This document shows, in pieces, positions 1 to 7,317 of a stretch of DNA of 64,000 nt. The notes below the pieces were generated by a model. The model was not told the origin of the DNA, made no database searches, and saw only the letters and a program-made list of their open reading frames with translations. Position 1 is the stretch's first letter. Every line of letters starts with the position of its first letter. Position numbers and translations under genes: made by a program. The DNA is from Terrimonas pollutisoli (GTDB lineage Bacteria > Bacteroidota > Bacteroidia > Chitinophagales > Chitinophagaceae): assembly GCF_029360765.1 (NCBI RefSeq), contig NZ_JARKNA010000020.1:1-64000 (forward strand). The letters are read 5' to 3'.

Positions 1-35
1 ACAATACAGTAAATCCTTATAATTTTATCCTCGTT

Positions 36-93
36 GAGCATCGATAATTGAGTTTTGTGTGTGGTAACTCAAAATTATCTTTTATTGATGCTC
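36..93. repeat. imperfect inverted repeat near the window edge
   Basis: The arms GAGCATC and GATGCTC form the outer stem, and GATAAT/ATTATC with GAGTT/AACTC form inner stems. The two inner arms are offset by a few unpaired bases. It precedes a broken gene, so it could be a terminator of an upstream gene outside the window or the remnant of a mobile-element end. Nothing decides between these. Confidence 0.45.
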
Positions 94-145
94 ATCCCTT
101 TTTCTCTATAACTAGCAACTTGGGTTATTTAATATAAAGGCAGGA

Positions 146-1134
146 GTGATTACCTGGCTGCTTCTTTTCTTGGCAACTGATCTTGTCTGGTATTGGTACC
201 ATCGCCTTGCACATGAAATAAATGCGTTTTGGGCAGTGCATGTAGTGCACCATCAAAGTGAAGATTTTAATTATACAGTATCCGCCAGGATCACGGTTTT
301 CCAGGCAATAGTTCGCTGTATATTTTGGTCGGTGTTACCATTGATTGGCTTTCCTCCAGTCATGATTTCTACCTTTTTATTAATTCATGGACTTTATCCA
401 TTTTTTATTCATACGCAGGCGTTGGGCAAATGGGGCTGGTTATAAAACATTTTGGTTACACCTACTCATCATGGTATTCATCATGCCTCAAATCCTGAAT
501 ACCTCGATGGAAACTATGGTGACGTGCTGATTATCTGGGATAAGTTGTTCGGCACGTTTATGCACGAAAAAAAAGATGTACAAATCGTTTATGGCCTTAC
601 CAAACAACTCAATAGTTATAGTTTTTTATGGCAGCATTTTCATTTTCCACTTGAGATTTATATGAACTTAAGACATGCTAAGGGAGTAAAGGAAAAGTGG
701 AAAGTATTGTTTGGAAAACCGGATGACCTTGATCCTCGTTTCAGGTCGATATTGGAAAGAAAATTATTGAAGGTGGCCAGGCTACAGCATTCACCTACTC
801 CAGCTATGCGACAGTATGTAACTGCGCAGACAATTTTTTCCCTAATACTATTATTTTATTTATTGTGACGCTGTTTGAGCATTACCTGGCCGGTATTCAA
901 TTGTTTCTATTATCGGCATTTATCTTCGTCAGCCTTGTCAATAGTGGTGCTATTCTTGATCAGCGCAGGTGGATCTTTTATCTTGAATATATTCGTATAC
1001 TCATTGTAATGGCTTCCATAGCGGTTATTTATCCCAATAACTGGGCATTTAGCGCCATCATTGCATTATTAATCCTGCTTACCTGGTATTTTCGTCCTAT
1101 TCAGCGATTCTATTTTAAAATTTTGTATCCTTAA
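146..1134 (+). pseudogene. broken fatty acid hydroxylase / sterol desaturase family gene
   Basis: The translated pieces match the membrane di-iron hydroxylase family (sterol desaturase/fatty acid hydroxylase). The first piece holds the histidine motifs HRLAH and HVVHH, and the second holds PTHHGIHH, so the full metal-binding set is present but split. Three lesions are visible. The usual N-terminal membrane segment is absent, with an in-frame stop at 113-115. A TAA at 443-445 interrupts the frame just before the third histidine box, at a site where relatives usually have Glu (GAA to TAA). A frame change near 865 separates the last about 89 residues, a hydrophobic tail typical of the Bacteroidota members. 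Enzymes of this family hydroxylate or desaturate lipids in the membrane. As it stands the gene should give no full product. A sequencing error could explain one lesion but hardly all three. Confidence 0.75.
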
Positions 1135-1187
1135 CGGGACTCGCAATTAAAAGAGATTGAAATTCCGTTAATTGCATTTTAGGCTGT

Positions 1188-1195
1188 TATCTTTG
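1188..1195 (+). promoter_or_regulatory. Bacteroidota -7 element (TATCTTTG) ahead of the hydrolase gene
   Basis: TATCTTTG fits the TAnnTTTG consensus for the primary sigma factor of this phylum. No well-spaced -33 TTG is visible. A start here would leave a leader of about 75 bases before the alpha/beta hydrolase gene. Confidence 0.45.
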
Positions 1196-1279
1196 TAGCC
1201 ATAAGTAAAGACTTAGTGAAGCGATAAAAAAATTGCGGCAAAACGATTATTTTAGTAAAAAATTAATGATCCGGAGCAA

Positions 1280-2059
1280 ATGAGTTACGAAATAAAACAG
1301 GATAATAAGTTCAGATTTATCGAAGAAGGCGAAGGAGAGCCGCTGGTCTTATTACACGGTCTGTTTGGAGCATTAAGCAATTTTGAAAGCCTGATTGAAT
1401 ATTTTAAACAATATAATAAAGTAGTGGTACCCTTACTGCCGCTGCTTGATATGGATATATTGCACACATCTGTAGGTGGTTTGGCCAAATTCGTTAACAA
1501 ATTTATTGAGACGAGAGGCTATACAAATGTTCATCTATTGGGTAATTCGCTGGGCGGACATGTCGGATTGGTATATGTCTTGAAAAGTCAGCCTGATTGC
1601 ATCAAATCAATTATTCTCACGGGAAGTTCTGGTCTTTTTGAAAATGGAATGGGTGATTCCTATCCTAAAAGAGGCGATTATGAATATATTCGGAAAAAGA
1701 CAGAGTTGACTTTTTATGATCCAAAAATGGCCACCAAAGAATTGGTGGATGAAGTATTTGGTATCACTAATAATCGCCTGAAAGTCATCAAGATTATTGC
1801 TTTGGCGAAGAGTGCTATCAGAAATAATTTAGGGGAAGAACTCAATCAAATCAAACTTCCTACGTTATTAATTTGGGGAAACAATGACACCATTACTCCA
1901 CCTTTTGTAGCCAGGGAGTTTAACAAATTGATCCCCAACAGTGAACTCCACTTTATTGATAAATGTGGCCATGCACCCATGATGGAGGTGCCTGATGAGT
2001 TCAATATGATCCTTCATAAATTTTTGAAAAAACTCAATGAACCTGCAACAGTTAGCTGA
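1280..2059 (+). CDS. alpha/beta hydrolase
   Basis: A 259-residue cytoplasmic alpha/beta-hydrolase-fold protein without signal peptide. The oxyanion segment HGLFG lies at residues 26-30, the nucleophile elbow GNSLGG puts the catalytic Ser at 90, and the likely acid Asp203 (GNNDTITP) and base His231 (CGHAPMMEVP) complete the triad. Length and motif spacing are normal for the family. The substrate cannot be told from sequence: such proteins include esterases, lactonases and C-C bond hydrolases. It is followed 39 bases later by a CBS-domain gene on the same strand, so the two may be co-transcribed. Confidence 0.85.
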   Translation: MSYEIKQDNKFRFIEEGEGEPLVLLHGLFGALSNFESLIEYFKQYNKVVVPLLPLLDMDILHTSVGGLAKFVNKFIETRGYTNVHLLGNSLGGHVGLVYVLKSQPDCIKSIILTGSSGLFENGMGDSYPKRGDYEYIRKKTELTFYDPKMATKELVDEVFGITNNRLKVIKIIALAKSAIRNNLGEELNQIKLPTLLIWGNNDTITPPFVAREFNKLIPNSELHFIDKCGHAPMMEVPDEFNMILHKFLKKLNEPATVS

Positions 2060-2098
2060 TCATTGGGGTCTTTGTAAAAAAATAAGGAGCCGCTATCC

Positions 2099-2761
2099 AT
2101 GTTAACAGGAGAATTACAATCCCAGACATTGCCTTACCTGCACCCGCAGGATAAAGTGTACCAGGCTCTTCAACTGATGAATGATAACCAGGTAGCGCAT
2201 CTTCCAATTGTGGATGGTGATAAGTATGTTGGGATGATCAGCGAAGATGATTTATTGCTCGTGGATAATGATCATACCGTTCTAAATGATTTGCATCAAT
2301 CTTTTGGTAATGTTTCCGTAAAAAATAATGAACACTTTCTTAAGGCTATCCAGTTGGCAGCTGAAAATGGGTTAAGTGTGGTTCCGATTGTGGACAATGA
2401 AAATGATATTGTGGGGGCAGTTGCCTATATCGACTTGCTGAAACATGCATCTGATTTTATGAGCCTGAATGAGCCGGGCGGTCTCATTGTATTGGAGATG
2501 GATAGCCACCAATACTCTTTTAATGAGATCAGCAAACTGGTTGAAACAAATGACGCACAAATCACACAACTGAATACATCCAACGACCCCGAGACAGGAA
2601 TTATGCAGGTCACTATCAGGATCAACAAGCCTGAAGTGTCAGACATTGTATCTACTTTTCAACGCTATGAGTATAATGTAAAATACTTTTTTGGCGAGGA
2701 ACACTATGCCAACGAGTTGAAAAGTAATTATGACAACCTCATGAATTATCTTAAGATCTGA
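2099..2761 (+). CDS. CBS domain-containing protein (AcuB-like)
   Basis: A 220-residue soluble protein with two CBS motifs in the first about 125 residues (VAHLPIVDGDKYVGMIS and the later LSVVPIVDNENDIVGAV), followed by an ACT-like C-terminal half. CBS pairs bind adenine nucleotides and act as energy or redox sensors. The arrangement resembles AcuB-type proteins. In many Bacteroidota a CBS gene precedes nadK and porG, as here with one gene between, so a link to envelope or NAD metabolism is plausible but inferred. Confidence 0.8.
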   Translation: MLTGELQSQTLPYLHPQDKVYQALQLMNDNQVAHLPIVDGDKYVGMISEDDLLLVDNDHTVLNDLHQSFGNVSVKNNEHFLKAIQLAAENGLSVVPIVDNENDIVGAVAYIDLLKHASDFMSLNEPGGLIVLEMDSHQYSFNEISKLVETNDAQITQLNTSNDPETGIMQVTIRINKPEVSDIVSTFQRYEYNVKYFFGEEHYANELKSNYDNLMNYLKI

Positions 2762-2832
2762 CAATATTTATTCCTACTTTGATTGCAAGTACAGAAATCC
2801 GGCTAATTTAGAGGATCTTGTAGATTGAGAAT

Positions 2833-4299
2833 ATGCAGAGGAAAAGGAAATATTTTTTATGGCTCTGGTTGGGATTGGCTTGCTGTCAGGGTATCTCTGC
2901 ACAAAACTCCCCAGGTGGAGAAGAAATGTTTGTCCCCTACGATTCTGTTGCGGCCATTGCTGAAGGCACCGCTTCTTCTCATAATGAAAAGCCCTTTCTT
3001 GTAAGGAATATCGTTATTGAAGGTAACAGAGTAACCAGGCCCAGTATCATACTCCGGGAAATTCCATTTAAGTCGGGTGATGTGTTCCTCTTGCAGGATC
3101 TGGTACGTCAGTTCGAAGTTGCCCGTAAACAATTAATGAATACTTCTCTTTTTCACGAGGTGATCGTAGCGTTAAAAAGTTTCGAGGGCTATAATATTGA
3201 CATATTGGTGCAGGTCAGAGAGCGTTGGTATATTTTTCCCGTACCTTATTTTAAGCCGGTTGACAGAAACCTTAACCAGTGGCTGGTAGAGCAAAAAGCC
3301 CGATTAAACCGGGTAAATTATGGAGGTAAATTGCTTTACAACAACGTTACGGGGCGAAATGATAAGCTGAGACTTTGGATCATCGGTGGATACACCCGGC
3401 AATTTTCGTTTAATTATGACAGGCTTTATATTGATAAGCAGATGAAGTGGGGAATGAATGTCTTTTTTGCTACCGGCAAGAACAGGGAGATGAACTATAT
3501 GAGTGAAAATGACAAGCAGGTTTTTTTAAAGGACGAAAATTATGTTCGCAATTTCACGATCGTTACTGCCGAGCTTACTTACCGGAGAGCAATAAAAACC
3601 AGGCACCGGTTTGGGATAGGATATACCCGGGAAAAAGTAGCTGATACTGTTGCTGCGCTCAATCCCAATTATCTTGGAGAGGGAATAAAACAAGTATCCT
3701 TTCCCGAGCTGTATTACATGATGACTTATTATGACCTGGATTATATACCGTATCCTTCCAGGGGGTACGCCGCAGAAGTTTCGGTAAAGAAAAAGGGATT
3801 CACTTCGGCCTTTAACTTACTACAACTCACTTCCAGGGCGTCAGCCTATTGGCCTACAGGAAAAAGATCTTTCTTCAGCTTAAATGCTTATGGTGCTCTC
3901 AAGCTGCCATTTAAGCAACCTTATTTTAATCAGAAATTATTGGGCTATGAAGACGCTTACCTGCAGGGGTATGAATATTATGTTATTGATGGTGTAGCCG
4001 CAGGTTACCTGAAGGCAGCTTATACCAGGAAGCTCATCAATTTTAATATCAGGATTCCGGGTACCAAAAAGATTGCGCCGCAGAGAATTCCTTTCAATAT
4101 TTATGCCCGGATGTTTGGGAATACAGGATATGTTCATCATCCTGAGCCGGGAAATAATTCACTCTCCAATAAAATGCTTTTCACTGGCGGCTTTGGCCTT
4201 GACATTACCACCATCTATGACTTTACCCTTAAACTTGATTGGTCATTTAATCAATTAGGTCAAAACGGTATATTTATACATAAAAGAAGTGTTTTTTGA
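2833..4299 (+). CDS. POTRA-domain outer membrane beta-barrel protein (BamA/TamA-like)
   Basis: A 488-residue exported protein. The N-terminus has a hydrophobic signal segment ending near GISAQ (residue about 24). Residues about 55-130 form a POTRA-like domain (the NIVIEGNRVTRPSIILREI pattern), and the remainder has the alternating aromatic strands of an outer-membrane barrel. It is shorter than BamA and carries a single clear POTRA, so it is likely an accessory Omp85-family member of unknown substrate. The true BamA lies about 3 kb downstream. The preceding intergenic region has no obvious terminator. Confidence 0.8.
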   Translation: MQRKRKYFLWLWLGLACCQGISAQNSPGGEEMFVPYDSVAAIAEGTASSHNEKPFLVRNIVIEGNRVTRPSIILREIPFKSGDVFLLQDLVRQFEVARKQLMNTSLFHEVIVALKSFEGYNIDILVQVRERWYIFPVPYFKPVDRNLNQWLVEQKARLNRVNYGGKLLYNNVTGRNDKLRLWIIGGYTRQFSFNYDRLYIDKQMKWGMNVFFATGKNREMNYMSENDKQVFLKDENYVRNFTIVTAELTYRRAIKTRHRFGIGYTREKVADTVAALNPNYLGEGIKQVSFPELYYMMTYYDLDYIPYPSRGYAAEVSVKKKGFTSAFNLLQLTSRASAYWPTGKRSFFSLNAYGALKLPFKQPYFNQKLLGYEDAYLQGYEYYVIDGVAAGYLKAAYTRKLINFNIRIPGTKKIAPQRIPFNIYARMFGNTGYVHHPEPGNNSLSNKMLFTGGFGLDITTIYDFTLKLDWSFNQLGQNGIFIHKRSVF

Positions 4300-4346
4300 T
4301 AAGACAGGATTTTTGAAACCTGTGTATTAAATAAATTTTGATCAGG

Positions 4347-5225
4347 ATGAAAGCAGCTATTTATAGCAGGATAATGGAAGAAGAGCAGCAGGAAAATGTG
4401 CAGGTTTTTTTTGATGAGTTGGAAAAACAGATGATCGAACCGGTTATTTTCCGGCAGTTTTACGAACAGATAAAACATATTATCCGGTTACCGGCGGACA
4501 CAACTGTTTTTTCTTTGTCAGAAGATCTTACGGAAGAGGTGGAATTTATCATTAGCCTTGGCGGAGATGGTACCCTGTTGGACACGGTGACACTTGTCCG
4601 GGATAAGCCTATTTCGATCATGGGCATCAACTTTGGAAGACTGGGTTTTTTAGCCAGTATTGGCCAGGACGAAGTGAAAAAGGCGGTGAAAGCCATTGCC
4701 AATAGAACCTATATAGTCGATAAGAGAACGCTCATACATCTTGATGCCGACCTGCCGCTGTTTGGAAATGTGCCTTATGCATTAAACGAATTTTCCCTTC
4801 ACAAACGTGATACGGCGTCGATGATAAAAATTCATACCTATCTCAATGGTGAGTTTTTGAACACTTATTGGGCGGATGGGTTGATTATGGCTACACCCAC
4901 TGGTTCTACAGGTTATTCATTGAGTTGTGGTGGTCCGATTGTCTTTCCGGAGTCCGGTAGTTTTGTCATTACCCCGGTAGCACCGCATAATTTAAATGTG
5001 CGGCCACTCATCGTTCCTGACGATAACATTATCTCCTTTGAAGTAGAGAGCCGTTCTGAAAATATCATTTGTTCCCTCGACTCCCGGAGGGAAATAGTGG
5101 GTAAAAACGTATCACTGGCCGTAAAAAAAGAGAGTTTTTCAATCAACCTTTTGCGTCTTAGCGAAAATAGTTTTTTGCAGACCCTGCACAATAAACTTAC
5201 CTGGGGCCTGGACAAAAGAAATTAG
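4347..5225 (+). CDS. nadK: NAD kinase
   Basis: Phosphorylates NAD to NADP in the cytoplasm. The protein carries the family signature GGDGT (in SLGGDGTLLDTV), the conserved Asn-Glu segment (ALNEFSL) and the TPTGSTGYSLSCGGPIV region. I chose the ATG at 4347 (MKAAIYSR, 292 residues) over an upstream TTG because the family starts directly with the first beta strand. The gene sits 47 bases behind the POTRA barrel gene and leads into porG and uppS, an order common in this phylum. Confidence 0.93.
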   Translation: MKAAIYSRIMEEEQQENVQVFFDELEKQMIEPVIFRQFYEQIKHIIRLPADTTVFSLSEDLTEEVEFIISLGGDGTLLDTVTLVRDKPISIMGINFGRLGFLASIGQDEVKKAVKAIANRTYIVDKRTLIHLDADLPLFGNVPYALNEFSLHKRDTASMIKIHTYLNGEFLNTYWADGLIMATPTGSTGYSLSCGGPIVFPESGSFVITPVAPHNLNVRPLIVPDDNIISFEVESRSENIICSLDSRREIVGKNVSLAVKKESFSINLLRLSENSFLQTLHNKLTWGLDKRN

Positions 5226-5390
5226 TGGCGCAGATAAAAGAAAATTACTATTTTGGCGTTATTATTTTTTCCGAACCTACTACCAGGATATGATAAACCG
5301 GCCTTTGTAATTTTTTCATCCCACCACCAATTGATGGAAAAATAATAGGATAGAAATCCAAACTGGCGGTTTAAAATCAAAAATAAGCGA

Positions 5391-6248
5391 ATGAAAAATG
5401 TTTTTGTAGTAGCTGCGATAGCATTAAGTGGTTTATTATTGCCCGGTAGATCTGCTTCGCAAAATTCTATTGTTCAAGAAGGGGAATTTGGGATTGGTCT
5501 TGGCGCTGCCCACTATTTTGGTGACCTAAACACCCGTGCAAAATTCAACAGGCCTAAGATGGCGGCTACCGTTTTTTTCCGTAAAAATTTCAGCAACTAT
5601 ATTTCCGGTCGTATTGCGGCCAGTTTTGCCCGTCTTGGCTATTCTGATATGTACAATAAGGATAATGAATACATGTATCGTCGCAACCTGAGTTTCAACA
5701 GCAATGTGTGGGAACTTGCTTTGCAGGGCGATTTTAATTTCTTCCGGTTTATGCCCGGTGAGCCAGGTTTCAATATGACTCCCTATATCACACTGGGCGT
5801 AGGGGCTTTTAGCTATGATCCTTTTGCTTACCTGGATAAGGAAAAAGTCTTTCTTCGTCCACTTGGAACAGAAGGGCAGGGAAGTGCACAATATCCCGAT
5901 CGTAAACAGTACAGTACGATGGGCATCTCCATCCCATTCGGAGCCGGTATAAAATATTCGTTGAATGAACGGTTCAATATTGGTTTTGAAATTTTGCACC
6001 GTTATACCAACACAGATTATCTGGATGATGTGAGTAAAACTTACGTTGACCCCTCCATATTTCCAGGCAATCCTGACGGTAGTCCGTCTGAAGCATATCG
6101 TTTGCATGACCGCTCCGGGGAAATCGGCGAGCCAATCGGCATCCCAGGCAGACAACGAGGAAACAGCAAGCAAAAGGACCAGTTTATCACTGCCATGTTT
6201 CACCTCACGTTTAACCTGCAATCTTATAAGTGTCCAACGGCTAATTAA
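5391..6248 (+). CDS. porG: PorG/DUF6089-type outer membrane protein of type IX secretion
   Basis: A 285-residue protein with a signal peptide (cleavage near RSASQ) and a short outer-membrane barrel beginning GEFGIGLGAAHYFGDLN, the hallmark of the DUF6089/PorG family. In Porphyromonas PorG is the outer-membrane component associated with the PorK/PorN ring of the type IX secretion system. Position between nadK and uppS, just ahead of bamA, matches the conserved neighbourhood. Assignment rests on family pattern and context; no porK, porL, porM or porN lies in the window. A 165-base AT-rich gap precedes it. Confidence 0.8.
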   Translation: MKNVFVVAAIALSGLLLPGRSASQNSIVQEGEFGIGLGAAHYFGDLNTRAKFNRPKMAATVFFRKNFSNYISGRIAASFARLGYSDMYNKDNEYMYRRNLSFNSNVWELALQGDFNFFRFMPGEPGFNMTPYITLGVGAFSYDPFAYLDKEKVFLRPLGTEGQGSAQYPDRKQYSTMGISIPFGAGIKYSLNERFNIGFEILHRYTNTDYLDDVSKTYVDPSIFPGNPDGSPSEAYRLHDRSGEIGEPIGIPGRQRGNSKQKDQFITAMFHLTFNLQSYKCPTAN

Positions 6249-6297
6249 AGTCCAGGAATTATCGAATCAGATTTCGCCTGAATCCCATCAAATCTGA

Positions 6298-6305
6298 TAC
6301 CTTTG
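6298..6305 (+). promoter_or_regulatory. -7 element (TACCTTTG) ahead of uppS
   Basis: TACCTTTG matches TAnnTTTG. A weak TTTCG lies about 22 bases upstream as a possible -33 element. A transcript would start about 30 bases before the uppS ATG. Confidence 0.5.
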
Positions 6306-6340
6306 CTTCCCTGTTTCAAGGCAGTAGGAAAAACATTAAT

Positions 6341-7102
6341 ATGTCAGCGCTTTTGGACAAAATCGATAAGGCCCGGTTGCCCCGGCATATTGCCATTATA
6401 ATGGACGGCAATGGACGCTGGGCGAAAGAACAAGGACAGGACCGGTTGTATGGTCACTTCCATGGCGTGGAAAGTGTTCGCAATATCGTTGAAGGCTGTG
6501 CCGAATTGGGCATTGGCTATCTTACACTTTATGCTTTTTCTACAGAAAATTGGGATAGGCCCGAGTACGAGGTGATCGGCCTGATGGAATTATTGGTGAG
6601 CACTATTCGTAAAGAAGTAGAAAGTCTGCATAAAAATAATATTAAGCTGCATGTGATCGGTGACATGAATATGTTGCCGGAATATGCCCGCCAGGAGTTA
6701 AATGAAGCACTGGAAATTACTAAAGAAAATACTGGCCTTAACCTGGTGATGGCTCTTAGCTATAGCGGACGATGGGAGTTATTAAACGCTGTAAAAAATA
6801 TTGCCTTTGAAGTAAAACAAGGCCGGCTTAATCTTGACGAGATTGACCAGGATACATTACAAAAATTTCTTTGCACAAGCAATTTCCCTGACCCGGAGTT
6901 GATGATCAGAACCAGTGGTGAGTTTAGAATCAGCAATTTCCTATTGTACCAATTGGCTTATGCGGAATTGTATTTTACCAATGTCCGTTGGCCGGATTTC
7001 AGGAAAGAAAATTTGTATGAAGCTATCCTTGACTACCAGGGTAGGGAAAGGAGGTTCGGAAAAACGGGCGAACAGGTAGCTGGGGAGGCAGTCAGCCAAT
7101 AA
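6341..7102 (+). CDS. uppS: undecaprenyl diphosphate synthase (isoprenyl transferase)
   Basis: Adds isopentenyl units in cis to farnesyl diphosphate to give the C55 carrier lipid used for peptidoglycan and glycan export. The 253-residue protein has the diagnostic MDGNGRWAKEQ near residue 20 (catalytic Asp), the ST.NW.RP segment, and RTSGEFRISNFLLYQLAYAE near the C-terminus with the conserved Arg and Ser. Length is typical. It lies directly upstream of bamA, the usual order in Bacteroidota. Confidence 0.95.
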   Translation: MSALLDKIDKARLPRHIAIIMDGNGRWAKEQGQDRLYGHFHGVESVRNIVEGCAELGIGYLTLYAFSTENWDRPEYEVIGLMELLVSTIRKEVESLHKNNIKLHVIGDMNMLPEYARQELNEALEITKENTGLNLVMALSYSGRWELLNAVKNIAFEVKQGRLNLDEIDQDTLQKFLCTSNFPDPELMIRTSGEFRISNFLLYQLAYAELYFTNVRWPDFRKENLYEAILDYQGRERRFGKTGEQVAGEAVSQ

Positions 7103-7147
7103 GAAAACCACAAGAGTTATAAGTCAATCCCGGTGGATTTTCTTTTT
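7101..7147 (+). terminator. likely terminator after uppS
   Basis: AAGAAAACCAC pairs with GTGGATTTTCTT with one bulged base, followed by a T-run. It begins at the uppS stop codon. Confidence 0.55.
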
Positions 7148-7220
7148 GACTTTCATGACTTTTTGACCTTATATAACTGACTCTCTTTTAACAAACACTT
7201 TCGATATTTACCGTTAATTT

Positions 7221-7250
7221 GCCGCCGCAACAAAAGTTTGGCGGTTTTTT
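7221..7250 (+). terminator. hairpin with T-tract upstream of bamA
   Basis: CCGCC and GGCGG form a short GC stem with a purine-rich loop, followed by TTTTTT. It could attenuate transcription entering bamA or be a second terminator of uppS. Confidence 0.45.
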
Positions 7251-7277
7251 ATAAAATAAACACAAACAATTGCAGTA

Positions 7278-7292
7278 CCCGCCGATGGCGGG
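7278..7292. repeat. GC-rich palindrome CCCGCC-GAT-GGCGGG
   Basis: A perfect 6-bp inverted repeat with a 3-base centre, 25 bases ahead of the bamA start, embedded in the motif CTCAGACTGACTTGAAC. It belongs with the other GC-rich palindromes at 12553, 31465 and 59128, which stand out from the AT-rich spacers. Confidence 0.6.
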
Positions 7293-7317
7293 CTCAGACT
7301 GACTTGAACAAAAAAAC

